From assembly GCA_049487715.1 (NCBI GenBank), contig CP150560.1:558001-622000 (forward strand): a stretch of 64,000 nt of DNA, written 5' to 3'. Source of the stretch: Pycnococcus provasolii. Taxonomy: Eukaryota; Chlorophyta; Pseudoscourfieldiophyceae; Pseudoscourfieldiales. Of this stretch, positions 40,982-51,392 are shown one piece after another; positions within the stretch are counted from its first letter, which is position 1, and each line of letters starts with the position of its first letter. The translations under genes and the position numbers were made by a program. The notes under the pieces were generated by a model. The model was not told the origin of the DNA, did no database searches, and worked only from the letters and a program-made list of their open reading frames with translations.

Positions 40982-42673
40982 TTACACGACTCGCTCGCGG
41001 CATTTATTAGCTTGCGTACGTGCGTCACGCGCCTTCTTGTGATCTGCGCCGTAGCTCTGCTCATATGCATGCGCCGCTTGGTCGAAGAAGGAAGAAGCCT
41101 CATCAAACTTCTTTTGCTTCTTGAGCAAGGACGCGAGACCATTGATGGACCTGAGCGTGTCTGGATGCGCATCGCCGAGCTCGCGACGATGCCCGTCGAG
41201 CGCCTCGCGGAACAGCGGCTCGGCGTCGGCGTACTTGCCTTGTTTCTTGAGCAAGGACGCGAGGTTGTGGATCGACCTGAGCGTGTCTGGATGCGCATTG
41301 CCGAGCTCGCGACGACGACCGTCGAGCGCCTCGCGGAACAGCGGCTCCGCGTCCGCGTACTTGCCTTGCTTCTTGAGCAAGGCTGCGAGGTTGTAGATGG
41401 ACGTAAGCGTGCTTGGATGCACATCGCCGAGCTCGCGACGACGGCCGTCGAGCGCCTCGCAGTAGAGCGCCTCGGCGTCGATGTACTTACCTTGTTGCCA
41501 GAGCAGGATCGCAAGGTTGTGGATCGACCTGAGCGTGCTCGGATGCGCATCGCCGAGCTCGCGACGACGACCGTCGAGCGCCTCGCGGAACAGCGGCTCG
41601 GCGTCGGCGTACTTGCCTTTTTGATATAGCAAGCCCGCGAGGTTGTGGATCGACCTGAGCGTGTCTGGATGCGCATCACCGAGCTCGCGACGACGACCGT
41701 CGAGCGCCTCGCGGTACAGCGGCTCCGCGTCGGCGTGCTTGCCTTGTTTCTTGAGCAAGTTCGCGAGGTTATTGATGGACCTGAGCGTGTCTGGATGCGC
41801 ATCGCCGAGCTCGCGACGACGACCGTCGAGCGCCTCGCGGTACAGCGGCTCGGCGTCGGCGTACTTGGCTTGGTCCCTAAGCAGGATCGCGAGGTTGGTG
41901 ATGGACGTGAGCGTGTCTGGATGCGCATCGCCGAGCTCGCGACGACGGCCGTCGAGCGCCTCGCGGAGCAGCGGCTCGGCGTCGGCGTACTTGCCTTGAT
42001 TCCAGAGCACGGCCGCGAGGTTGTTGATGGAGTTGAGCGTGTCTGGATGCGCATCGCCGAGCTCGCGACGACGACCGTCGAGCGCCTCGCGGTACAGCGG
42101 CTCCGCGTCGGCGTGCTTGCCTTGTTTCTTGAGCAAGTTCGCGAGGTTATTGATGGACCTGAGCGTGTCTGGATGCGCATCGCCGAGCTCGCGACGACGA
42201 CCGTCGAGCGCCTCGCGGAACAGCGGCTCGGCGTCGTCGTACTTGCCTTGATCCTCGAGCACGGCCGCGAGGTTGGCAATGAAGCCAAACGTGCACGGAT
42301 GCGCATCGCCAAGCTCGCGACGAACACCGTCGAGCGCCTCGCGGAGCAGCGGCTCGGCGTCGGCGTACTTACCTAGATCCTCGAGCACGGCCGCAAGGTT
42401 GTGGATGGCCATGATCGTTTCTGGATGCGCATTGCCGAGCTCGCGACGACGACCGTCGAGCGCCTCACGGTACAGCGGCTCCGCGTCGTCGTGCTTGCCT
42501 TGTTGCTTGAGCAAGAGTGCGAGGCCATTGATGGACGCGAGCGTGCTTGGATGCGCATCGCCGAGCTCGCGACGACGAGCGTCGAGCGCCTCGCGGTACA
42601 GCGGCTCGGCGTCAGCATACTTGCCTTGATCTATGAGCAACTTGAATGCGTGAATGCTTCCATCAGCTTCCAT
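40982..42673 (-). CDS. Tetratricopeptide protein with twelve 42-residue kinesin-light-chain-type repeats
   Basis: A 563-residue protein made almost wholly of tandem 42-residue TPRs of the KLC/NB-ARC-associated type, consensus YREALDGRRRELGDAHPDTL then SINNLAxLLKKQGKYADAEP. I count twelve full repeats plus partial caps; the last is diverged and ends in a Lys/Arg-rich tail. Units are 126 bp and nearly identical in DNA; repeats 4 and 7 share almost the same sequence, showing block duplication. Such arrays form superhelical protein-binding scaffolds. No enzymatic domain or targeting signal is visible. Both stop and a TGTAA motif overlap at 40982. It is divergent with the IGPS-like gene, 186 bp between starts. 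Confidence 0.9.
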   Translation of the reverse strand: MEADGSIHAFKLLIDQGKYADAEPLYREALDARRRELGDAHPSTLASINGLALLLKQQGKHDDAEPLYREALDGRRRELGNAHPETIMAIHNLAAVLEDLGKYADAEPLLREALDGVRRELGDAHPCTFGFIANLAAVLEDQGKYDDAEPLFREALDGRRRELGDAHPDTLRSINNLANLLKKQGKHADAEPLYREALDGRRRELGDAHPDTLNSINNLAAVLWNQGKYADAEPLLREALDGRRRELGDAHPDTLTSITNLAILLRDQAKYADAEPLYREALDGRRRELGDAHPDTLRSINNLANLLKKQGKHADAEPLYREALDGRRRELGDAHPDTLRSIHNLAGLLYQKGKYADAEPLFREALDGRRRELGDAHPSTLRSIHNLAILLWQQGKYIDAEALYCEALDGRRRELGDVHPSTLTSIYNLAALLKKQGKYADAEPLFREALDGRRRELGNAHPDTLRSIHNLASLLKKQGKYADAEPLFREALDGHRRELGDAHPDTLRSINGLASLLKKQKKFDEASSFFDQAAHAYEQSYGADHKKARDARTQANKCRERVV

Positions 42674-42859
42674 AAGTTACCAGAAAAAGAAAACGGCGCG
42701 AAATGCAGATCAAGGCAAGCACCATGTGGTCGACCACGGTTCGACCACAGAGGTATCCCCAGGAAACCACCACAGAGGCATATACCTCATCGCTCTCGCG
42801 TCATTTCATTGGGAAGAACCAGTACCTTTACTGACTGGTGTGTTCCAACTCATTCATCC
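42674..42859. promoter_or_regulatory. Short divergent promoter region (TPR gene / IGPS-like gene)
   Basis: Only 186 bp separate two divergent start codons. A 12-bp perfect palindrome gtggtcgaccac lies at about 42725-42736 with a half-site ttcgaccac just after it. Regulatory meaning is inferred from position. Confidence 0.45.
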
Positions 42860-43832
42860 ATGGCGAACTCACTTCAGATGAACATGAACATGGGGAGTCG
42901 TCCTATGAATCATAAAGGTATGAGGTCGTATTCCTCTCGTGGTGCTCGAAGAGGGTGTGCTTGCATGCCTGGGGGACCCGTCGTCACTGACAACCGCTTT
43001 GAAGAGGAAACAACGAAAAGTCGCACAGAGACTTGAACAGCTACAACAAGGATGGTCGTCGAGGGAATACTCGGGAATGGAAGCACTCCACACCTTGATG
43101 ACGGACACTGCGCCAATCAACCCGCCATTCAGACTCGCGAACGCAATCGCAGCGAGAAGCTTAACCGGACAACCCGCGCTCATGGTGGAACTGACGAGGG
43201 ACCAACGCGATGTTCCAGGATCGTTGGCGTATCAGGCCAACGCGTGGGCAGATGCAGGCGTCGACGCCCTCGCCGTGCTTGCAGACGAATACTACACGGC
43301 GGACGGGGAGGCGGATATTCGAGAGGTGGCACGCGCAGCTCCCAACCTGCCAATCCTCAGCGTCGACTGGACGCTCCACCCTGTTCAGATCGTTGACGCA
43401 ATGCGCGCGGGAGCACACGCCGTTCAGCTTGTCACCGCCGTCTTGACTGCAAAGGGTGTGGCAACCACGCAGGCACTCGTTCGACCAGGCGGCGTCGATA
43501 CAGTCGTCGAGATATGCAACGACGACGACCGCCGTGCGGCGGAGGAGGCTGGCACGGTTCTGTTCGGCATCAACTTAACCGTTGGCTTGAATTTGAAGGG
43601 CATACCAGGCGCGAAGGAGAGCGTGACGCGCAGCCTGCTCTCCTCGCTTCCTCTTGGCACGTACAGCATTGTCGGTGCGTCGACATTCGACGCTGTGCGC
43701 CGTGCGAAGTGGGACGGCGCGGACTGCATCATCCTCCAGCGTGCAATGTTCGAGGAAGGCGGCGCGTTCCAGGGCCAGAGACCGGCGGACGTCGTCAGTA
43801 GCCTGCAGGACGTACTGAATGGAGACGACTAA
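42860..43832 (+). CDS. IGPS-like TIM-barrel protein, catalytic lysines not conserved; one frame break near the N-terminus
   Basis: Resembles indole-3-glycerol phosphate synthase of tryptophan synthesis over a full barrel of about 250 residues: WADAGVDALAVLADEYYTAD, LPILSVDWTLHPVQIVDAMR, AGAHAVQLVTAVLTAKG, DTVVEICNDDD, VLFGINLTVGLNLKGIPGAK. However, the lysine expected in the ExK-x-SPS strand appears as Thr (VELTRDQRDV), the Lys of RKDF as Val (SVDW), and the SESGI motif as VGASTFD. Canonical activity is therefore doubtful; it may be a paralog with another substrate. An ATG at 42860 encodes a Met/Arg/Ser-rich leader like a plastid transit peptide in the neighbouring frame; removing one G from GGGGG at 42971-42975 joins it (323 residues). 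Otherwise the first ATG in the barrel frame is 43079. Confidence 0.75.
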
Positions 43833-43920
43833 TAGATCTTGTATGTAAGTTACGAAAACAAATGAGTTACAGATATTTCCCCCTGTTCCGCCTACCGTAA
43901 AAAGTTGTTCTTCCTACATC

Positions 43921-44924
43921 CTACGCGTCGACAAAATTGTTGCGGTGCACAATATCAAAGTCGTGCAGAGCACGCAGACCGCTGTTGTCAAGCTTGTCAA
44001 TCGCCTGGAAGCGATCGATGAGAGCCGTCGCAGCGGCGCTATCCCCCTCCTTCACGCAGAGTGCCGCGAGCGACTTGAACTTGTGCGCAAGCACGTTGTC
44101 GAGATTCACCGTGGTATTGCGCGCTTGGCCGCCCGGGTACATGATAAATCCGCTGTCCAGGTTGGTTCGTGTGCCGCCAAGGCTTCCCATGGACGTTCCC
44201 ATGTCGCGTGCCTCAATCGTCAGGCTGGTGGGAATGCCGTCGGGGTAGTTTTTGTCGTACTCCTCGCCGCCGTGCTCAAACTCAACCTTCTCCATGATTG
44301 CGCGCGTCAACGGATCGTAGATCGCCTCCTTGGAGTAGTCGTACGGCAGAAGCATGAGGTGCTTCCAAGGATCCTCCGGCGTTTCGAACTTCGTGCCCTC
44401 CGGCAGCCGGAACGCCTTGCTCAGCAGGCGGCTGATGATGTAGCACATGCTGTGGTCGGCACTCTGCCTGGTTGTCGGATCGCGCTTCGCCGGGTCGCCG
44501 ATGATGCCAAATGCCGGCTCGTACGCCTTGATGCGAATGCGCGCAATCTTGTCAACTCCTAATCGAGCACGTTCTTCGCCGTATCCGCGCAGCGACGGAT
44601 TCTGCTCAACGAGGTTCAAGATTCCTTGGATTGCGCCAGCAGACTGGTGCTCGTACAGCCCAAGCTTGAAGTGCATTCCCATGACGGAGAAGTCCGATCC
44701 CTGTTTATTGGGAGTTTTGGTTTTTGGTGATTTGTGAGGAGTTTGATCTGATTTTGTTGTATAGATGCACGCAGAGAGATTTGAGACAGAGAGATGGCTC
44801 TGATACATTAGCATGGATTTTGCGTAAACGCAAAAATTTGAGGTTTTGGATCTCTTCACGCATGAGAGTCAGCTCCCAGCGAAGGGTTATTTTCCGTGCT
44901 CATCCTCACCATCTCTCCAGTCTC

Positions 44925-45006
<82 letters not shown>

Positions 45007-46331
45007 AATCACGTACGCTGTTCGAGAGGTGCAGGTCGAATGGGCTTGCATCAGCCTTCTCACGATTCACGGGGCCGTCGACTTTTTGGAGCATCTGTCC
45101 AGGTCCTTCGAAGAGGCGGAAGATTGCCTCAGGATTGCGGAAGATGTCACGAGGACCCAAAAATCCGTCCATCGTACGGTGCACGCACTGCATCGCCGCC
45201 TCGGTTGAGATGGCAGCGGAACTTCCTTTGGAGTCGCTGAGCTGTTTGCCTGCACGAATAGCACGGAACGGGATGTGGTGTGCGACGACCATGCCAATAG
45301 CCATTTCAATCTGCTCTGCGGTGGCACCCATGAGCGTTCCGTACACAGCCGCGCTAGCGATGGCACCGTGCACGACGTGGTCGACCTTGTAGCTCTTTAG
45401 GGAGAACACCTCGGCAAGTCGTCCACGAATTTCGTCAATGCACGCCATTGCGAGCAAGGCATCCGCGCCACTGCGTCCCGTCATCTGACAAGCGGCGACG
45501 GCGACGCCATAAAAGTCGTTGTGTCCAAACTCGCCCGCGGTATGGTTCAGGGCAGGGTTGTATCTGAGAGAGAGAGAGAGAGAGAGGGAGAGGTGTTTTG
45601 TTGATATCTTGTCAGTCAGTATGGTGTTGAATATGGTGGAGGAGATGTGTGTGCACTGTTTGTGTTGTCTTTTGTCTTGCGTTTTGTGGCTCAGGCTCAT
45701 TAAATCAGTGTTATTTTTTTATTTGCCAAGCACCGAGAGGGAACACTAAGTCCCCTCTCCTATGGCACAATTATATGGTTGTGCATCGTAGCCACAATAT
45801 ACACACACGCATAGAGAGAGAGAGAGAGAGCAGGGGGGAGACAGACAGAAGGGAAGGTACGTACCCGAAGTTGGTTCCGTTTGAGTCCCACTCGCGTACC
45901 GCCGCGCCGTTGACGAGCGCGGCTTTTTCAGGCATGACGAGCGTCGACGATCCGAGGAAGGTTGCCCCTTTCGTTGGGTCGTTGACAGCGTATCGCAGTG
46001 CTTCACGTGCAAGCACAGCTGGCGCGTTAGTTTTGAGTGCGATTGCGGACGTTCCGCATAGCGACGCGTCCACATAGAATCGCCTCGTTTGTTCCAGTAC
46101 AGCGTCGTCAGGTTTCGAGCCGTTCATGAACGATATGGCGTACTGCGCGATTCCGAGCGCTTGGTTGGTGGAGGCGGGTAACACCACGGCAGCTGCTGCA
46201 GACGACGACGACGAGGAGGAGGAGGAGGAGGAGGAGGAGCGGGAGAGGAAGCCAAGAGAAGAAATCCCAAGTCTTCTCAGGAGAGATACATGGCTTGACA
46301 AGAGCGTGACTGGCATCGCCGACGCGGACAT
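43921..46331 (-). CDS. MmgE/PrpD-family 2-methylcitrate dehydratase-like protein, three exons
   Basis: Member of the PrpD family, whose best known members dehydrate 2-methylcitrate in propionate breakdown; aconitate decarboxylase is a related activity. Exons on the - strand: 46331-45865, 45563-45017 and 44700-43921, joined to 597 residues. Introns begin GTACGT and end CAG. The N-terminus (MSASAMPVTLLSSHVSLLRR plus a Ser run) looks mitochondrial. Family landmarks: ALVNGAAVREWDSNGTNFG, AGEFGHNDFYGVAVAACQM, YKVDHVVHGAIASAAVYGTL, then MGMHFKLGLYEHQSAGAIQG and GFIMYPGGQARN. The first intron contains GA repeats and the second a (TTG)27 array. It implies a route for propionyl-CoA from odd-chain or branched-chain degradation. 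Confidence 0.88.
44701..45016 (-). other. Intron 2 of the PrpD-family gene
   Basis: 316-nt phase-0 intron, donor GTACGT and acceptor ACAG. It contains the TTG array at 44925-45005. Splicing yields HLSNS-GSDFSVMGMHFKLG, matching the family. Confidence 0.87.
44925..45005. repeat. (TTG)27 microsatellite in an intron
   Basis: Twenty-seven perfect TTG units (CAA on the transcribed - strand), occupying a quarter of intron 2. Likely polymorphic in length. Confidence 0.97.
45564..45864 (-). other. Intron 1 of the PrpD-family gene
   Basis: 301-nt intron with donor GTACGTACC and acceptor CTCTCTCAG. GA/CT runs occur at both ends (45568-45590 and 45812-45830). Confidence 0.87.
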
Positions 46332-47506
46332 GGCACGTACTTTTTTGAGGAAAAATAATAATGGCGCTTCTTCCACCGTGGCGGCGCCGGGGCGTTATTA
46401 TAGGTAGGTTTGCGTAGGGCGTTTTCTCATGATGGGACCGAGTTGTGTTGTTTCGGGGTTTAGGGTTTTGTTTCCCTGGACTTTCCTGGACCAGGAGATG
46501 AGATTCGGGGTGGTTGTTAGTAGAGGTCGTCTACCTTTAGTACGCATGATGTCATGTCGACGTGTGTACTGTATTTATCACACGCTTGTATGGTACAGTA
46601 TGCCAGGTCCTCCCGCCAAAACAAACCAAAACCAATGATGGGACTCGTCTCGTCAGAGCCATCAGCCGTGGAATTGCGTTTCTTTTCGACCGCCTTGACA
46701 GTTGACACGCCTTCTCGACTCGGATGTCGGAGCTTCTTTTGGCTTTTGCTTTCTCCTCCAACGGCATTTTGATGCCTCCAAGTTCCAACCAGCGTATGCG
46801 TTCCTCCGTTCATCTTTGCGCGTTGCCAACGTTTTGCTCAAGCTCCCAATTCCCATACGATAAAATGCACCTTTTCGAGACTCCAGAGTCCAGAGCTCTC
46901 TCCTAAGCTTACCTGTCTGTACCAGTGTACCCTATCTCTCCCCTTCCAGTGAGGCACAACCAACAGTTGAGAGCCGACCAGTTGTCGCTGTATCGCCCCA
47001 GGGGCAACTGGCAACTCAACTGGCAACTGGCAACTGGCAACTGGCAACTGGTTAAGAGTAGGCGCAAAAAGAAAGGACGAAACCGTGTCCAAGGAGGTGG
47101 GAGCTTGTCACTCTTCCCTACCTGTGAGAAGATGGCAGAGAAGACAGCCAGAGGAGAGGGGCCGAAAACCAACCCGGTTAACCCTCCAAACGAAACGAGT
47201 TGAAAAAGAAGAGAAGAGAAGAGGCGGGAGGGGAGCGCGGGAGATACCGGTACCCGTATTGTCAGGCTCAGGCTGATATCGGAGGGAAAAGAGCTGTGTG
47301 CCGTTGAACGTTGAACGAGTTTTGTTTGAGTCTCCTTCACCTGCCTCCTTCTCCCCCGGCTGCGCTGCCGGCAGCTCGGAGCTCCCGGGACCCTCAGAGG
47401 AAAGAAAACCCACCCGGCCTGCTTCCTCCCTCCCCTCTGCCGACTCCCCTCCTCTGCCGACAACGCCATTCCGGAGGACGCGTTCCCTTCCAGCATATAT
47501 GGCCGC
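46332..47506. other. Intergenic region between PrpD-family gene and the two-exon unknown gene
   Basis: About 1.2 kb without a recognisable gene. The main feature is a 7-bp tandem repeat (CAACTGG) at 47005-47051. Several frames are open but none shows coding character. Confidence 0.55.
47005..47051. repeat. 7-bp minisatellite, CAACTGG units
   Basis: About six copies of CAACTGG, one interrupted by an extra CAACT. Confidence 0.9.
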
Positions 47507-48536
47507 ATGGTAAACTCGTCGTCTGTGTTTTCTTCTCCCTCTCTAAAAGGTGTCTTCTCGTTCAACTCTAAGTCTACATCGTCGTCTACGCGTGTTCGTA
47601 TCTTCTTTAGTTTGTTGTTGATTTGCTATCTCGAGGTATGTCTTTTGTCAGTTTTTTTTGTGTGTGTGTTTTTGGCTTTTGGTGTTTTTTGGTGTTTTTG
47701 GTTTTTGGTGTTTTTGGTTTTGTAGGCGTTTTTTCGTTTTTTATTTTTTATTTTTTCAAAAGAATGCGTGTATTGTGGTGTGGTGCCGTGCGCACCACAA
47801 CAACATTCCAGAATACACAGCGCTAGCTAGAAGTATGCGTTTCGTTTCGTAGGTTGCAGCGCTCACAGGAGAAAGAAGAAGGGTGGTTGGGCTGGGAAAC
47901 GGAAAGGGAAAGGGAAGCGACTCAGGGAGGTTAGGAAGCGAGGTGCTTGCGTGATGCGTGCGCGAACGCGTTACGCAGCAGCAGGTCGCTCAGTTGGCGT
48001 GGATCGCAACAACAACAAAAAAAAATACACAGAGAGAGATATCTCACAGAAAAAAAACCTTTTTTTCACACACCACATTCCAAAAAAAAATAAAACCATT
48101 TTATGTATTGCCTCATAAATAATAACCACTCAAACTCAAACAGGTTTGCCTCTGGTCATTCTGCCTGTCCGCTGGGAACTGCGTGGAAGGATCCGCCTAC
48201 CTGTCTCGTGAGACGCAGAACTTGTCGGCAACGAACGTCGTCGGGTACTCGAACTACGATCTCAACGGAAACTCCGGTACTGTGCACTTTCACGGATACC
48301 ACGGAAAGTCGCTCGAAAATCTCTTCTACAGCGACTGGGCACTCAAACTCGAAAGGCGTGTGGTACAGTACCTCTCGCACCAAGAACTAGGAGCTGCTGG
48401 AAGGCTTGTGGATCGTCTGGTGGACGGACCGGCGCGCTTACCCTTCACACTCAACCAAGGAGTTCCAGCTCCTTACACAGGAATCAACGCCGTGCAAATT
48501 CGTGGTGTGCCAGCGCTGACGCTCAGCCTTCTCTAA
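47507..48536 (+). CDS. Two-exon protein of unknown function (weak resemblance to Gaa1 C-terminal region)
   Basis: Exon 1 47507-47635 starts MVNSSSVFSSPSLKGVFSFN and ends at a hydrophobic stretch before donor GTATGT. A 508-nt T-rich intron ends AAACAG at 48143, and exon 2 48144-48536 runs to the stop; both are in phase 0, giving 173 residues. The second exon contains GYSNYDLNGNSGTVHFHGYH and SHQELGAAGRLVDRLVDGPA, ending AVQIRGVPALTLSLL. The ending loosely recalls the GPI-transamidase subunit Gaa1, where a segment with LYNQALG, GPHGAF and DAVTL occurs, but the match is too weak to name it. If related, most of Gaa1 is missing. The intron boundaries are my inference from GT/AG and frame. Confidence 0.45.
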
Positions 48537-48726
48537 GAGACAGATTTGAGCTTTGGAGCGAAGGCGCATACAAAAAACAAATACCAAATTTGCATTCTTT
48601 CCCTCTGATTCCTATTCGTTTTTTACCGCATACCGCATACACACCACTACCTGTTATCCGCAAGAACCATCCACACCACACCCCAAGACAAAAAAAGAAA
48701 GAAAAGAAAAACTACTACAACAAAAG

Positions 48727-49860
48727 ATGCCTCAATCAAGCAGCAAGAACAAGAACGACTCCACCGCCACGCCCGTCTCCGCGACAGCCACGGCGCCGGC
48801 GATGAAACCGCCAAACGACGTCATCGCGGGAGCCGCAGGACGAGCCATCAGCCAGTCGACGATCCACCCGATTGACACCATCAAGGTGCGCATGCAGACG
48901 GGAGGCCTGATGCGCGGCGGCGGGTTTCTGAAAAATGCCCAGAGCCTGTACCGTGGTGTTGGCGGAGCGGGAACCGGGGCGGGCATAGCCATTGGCACGT
49001 ACTACGCCTTTTACGGATCCACGCTTCGCCTGCTGCGTGACCACATGGGACTTCCCATCGGAACCGCGGCATTCGCCGCAGGAGCCACTGGTGCCGTTGG
49101 AAGCAGCGTCGTCAAGGTTCCTCTCGCCGTGTGCATTCGCAGCGTGCAGGCTGGCGTGTACCCGAACTTCATCACCGCGGCGCGGGAAATCTCAGGTGCG
49201 GCGGGCGTGCGCGGTCTGTACACAGGCTACGTCCCCACCGTGCTCGAGGATGTTCCCGACATGGCGGTGAAGTTCATGTCGTACGAGCTCCTGCGCGCGA
49301 CGCACATGACGCTCACTGGGCGTGGACCGGGCGATTCGGATGCTCTGGCTGACCTCGTCATCGGAGGAAGTTCCGGCGCGGTGGCGGCGGCTGTGACAAC
49401 GCCGTTCGACGTCGTGAAGACGCGCATGATGTGCACTGCGGCGGAATCGCCGTCGCTGATGCAAAGCGTGAAGATGGTGATGAAGTCTGACGGCATGCGC
49501 GGGTTCTTCGCTGGCGTTGGCCCGCGCGCCGTCTCCAGCGCCATCAACTCTGCCGTGTTCTTCATGTTCTTCGAGGCGATCCGCAGCCACCTCGAGTCAA
49601 ATGACCGTCACGCGCGCAACGCACGCGCCGCGATGGTTGGCACGAGCCGACGCTGCGCCGCCACACCAGCCTCCATGGCTGTGGTGAACAAGGAGAGCGC
49701 GATAACGCTCGCGGAAGGACGTCGCGGCAAGAAGTTGCGCGGCATGGAGGTGCCTGCCAACGGCGGTGCCACCAATGCCATAGCACGCGGCGATGCCGCG
49801 GGCCCGCTCGGACTCGCTGGCGCCACGCTTACGCTCAGCGTGTTCGGCAAGAAGGATTAG
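48727..49860 (+). CDS. Mitochondrial carrier family protein (SAM-carrier-like)
   Basis: A 377-residue solute carrier of the mitochondrial/plastid carrier family with three tandem modules and six helices. Signature motifs: first module PIDTIKVRMQTGG, third module PFDVVKTRM; the second, VPLAVCIRSVQAG, has lost the acidic residue of PxD/ExxK/R. That asymmetry is common in S-adenosylmethionine and related carriers, which this resembles (GAAGRAISQSTIHPIDTIKV, GYVPTVLEDVPDMAVKFMSY). The substrate is not certain. After the sixth helix is a 90-residue basic/Ala-rich extension of unknown role. ATG 48727 is chosen; the open frame upstream is in the A-rich 5' leader. Convergent with agmatine deiminase. 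Confidence 0.87.
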   Translation: MPQSSSKNKNDSTATPVSATATAPAMKPPNDVIAGAAGRAISQSTIHPIDTIKVRMQTGGLMRGGGFLKNAQSLYRGVGGAGTGAGIAIGTYYAFYGSTLRLLRDHMGLPIGTAAFAAGATGAVGSSVVKVPLAVCIRSVQAGVYPNFITAAREISGAAGVRGLYTGYVPTVLEDVPDMAVKFMSYELLRATHMTLTGRGPGDSDALADLVIGGSSGAVAAAVTTPFDVVKTRMMCTAAESPSLMQSVKMVMKSDGMRGFFAGVGPRAVSSAINSAVFFMFFEAIRSHLESNDRHARNARAAMVGTSRRCAATPASMAVVNKESAITLAEGRRGKKLRGMEVPANGGATNAIARGDAAGPLGLAGATLTLSVFGKKD

Positions 49861-50064
49861 GCACGAAGCAAACGTAGTTTTTTTTTGTTGATTTTGACGC
49901 AATCTAGTTGAAGCAGAGCAATGCAGCATAATGTTGTGCGTCTTTTGGGTCATTTTATCTCTCTTTTCTTTTTTTTATTTTTCGTGTTAACGTAGAATTG
50001 AAATGATCTTTGACTAAATTTACAGTACAGAGTAGTTTTGGTAAATTACACGCCAGATATGCTC

Positions 50065-51168
50065 CTACCGCTCCGGCTCACCCAGCGTCACGCAGTGTAT
50101 GCCACCGCCACCGAGTAGGAATTCGCGCGCGGGCAAGCCCACGACGTCGCGGGCAGGAAATGCATCAGCAAGAATGGCGTGCGCTCTTGCGTCGGCATGT
50201 TCGTTCTCGAATGACGGTGCGACGATGACGCCGTTGCCTATGTAGAAGTTGATGTACGAAGCGGCGAGGCGCTCACCCTCCGGCCGCGCCTTCGCCTCCA
50301 AGGATGTGACGACGCCTTCCGCCTCGTCCGCGCGCCGCACGATAGGCGGCGGCTGAGGCACCTTGATTACGTCAAGTTCGCGGCCACGCGCGTCTCGCGC
50401 GCTTGCGAGTGCCTCGAGGTTCGCCAAGCTGCGCGCGTGCTGCGGGTCATTTGCATCCTCCTCCCAAGCGAGAAGAACCTTGCCAGGCGCAGCGAAGCAC
50501 GCGACGTTATCGACGTGCCCGTTGGTATCCGTGTCTCCGTGCAGGCCGTACGGCAGCCAAATGACCGTCGACACGCCTAGTGTCGTTTTCAGTTTTTCCT
50601 CAATCTGCGCGTTGGACAAGCTCGGGTTTCTGTTGGCGCACAGCAGACATTCCTCGGTGACGAGCAGCGTTCCCTCCCCGTCACAGCATAACGCGCCCCC
50701 TTCCATGACGACGTCCGATCGTGCGCACGCCACGCGTGCGTGCTCCGCGACGCGCGCGGCGACGGCGTCGTCGTTTTCGTACTCCTGGAAGCACGTGCTT
50801 CCCCACGCGTTGAATGTCCAGTCGACGGCTTGTACGAGTTTGTTGGTTTCCTTGTCCGTGATGAACGTGGGTCCCGTATCTCGTACCCACGCGTCGTCGA
50901 GCGGAAGTGTCAGCGTCGATATCTCACGCAAGTCCCCATCGTCGTCACTGCGGCTTGTCAAGCTTCTTCTTATCATCTTCGACGCGTTGTCTTTTTGTTC
51001 GGGTGACACCAATAACGTGACGTGTTCGTATCGTGCAAGCACGGCGACTAACTTGGCGAACGCGAGCTGCGCCGGCATGGCGTTGTCCCGCCACGTGTCC
51101 GTCCGTTCGGGCCACGCGACGTATACCCGCGCGTGTGGCACGAAGTCCGACGCCATAATCTCGCCCAT
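50065..51168 (-). CDS. Agmatine deiminase (polyamine synthesis)
   Basis: Converts agmatine to N-carbamoylputrescine in the plant-type arginine decarboxylase route to putrescine. The 367-residue length and motifs fit the family: VAWPERTDTWRDNA at the N-terminus, DAWVRDTGPTF, MEGGALCCDGEGTLL, LPYGLHGDTDTNGHVDN, and the catalytic Cys in GGGGIHCVT near the C-terminus. All catalytic positions I can see are kept. No targeting peptide is evident, so it is probably cytosolic. The TGTAA motif is 15 bp past the stop. Divergent with the MLO gene; a CCCTAA array lies about 103 bp upstream of its start. Confidence 0.95.
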   Translation of the reverse strand: MGEIMASDFVPHARVYVAWPERTDTWRDNAMPAQLAFAKLVAVLARYEHVTLLVSPEQKDNASKMIRRSLTSRSDDDGDLREISTLTLPLDDAWVRDTGPTFITDKETNKLVQAVDWTFNAWGSTCFQEYENDDAVAARVAEHARVACARSDVVMEGGALCCDGEGTLLVTEECLLCANRNPSLSNAQIEEKLKTTLGVSTVIWLPYGLHGDTDTNGHVDNVACFAAPGKVLLAWEEDANDPQHARSLANLEALASARDARGRELDVIKVPQPPPIVRRADEAEGVVTSLEAKARPEGERLAASYINFYIGNGVIVAPSFENEHADARAHAILADAFPARDVVGLPAREFLLGGGGIHCVTLGEPER

Positions 51169-51270
51169 TCTTGATCACAATCGTCGTTCAATATCTTGCG
51201 CACCTCTAGAGAAACACACACACACACACGGGAGACGAAACCAAGTTGAACTCGAAAAAGGGAATCCCTT

Positions 51271-51292
51271 AAACCCTAACCCGCTAACCCTA
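51271..51292 (-). repeat. Interstitial telomere-like motif, CCCTAA units
   Basis: AAACCCTAACCCGCTAACCCTAA on the + strand, between divergent starts at 51168 (-) and 51393 (+). It includes the plant telo-box form AAACCCTAA. Confidence 0.88.
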
Positions 51293-51392
51293 AGTAGATG
51301 CCGCATTAAGCGTTTCTTCCTCAGTCTCTCAGTCCCTCAGCGTCCAATAGAGCGTCTGCTTGGAGCACACCACACGTCGCGTCATTCAGGCC

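Noticed and set aside
40963-42327. CRISPR-like array in the TPR gene
   Set aside because: The 126-bp periodic DNA is explained by 42-residue TPR codons; there are no unique spacers and the organism is a eukaryote.
47623-47852. Phe/Val-rich small frames near 47.6-47.85 kb
   Set aside because: They come from the T-rich intron of the two-exon gene.
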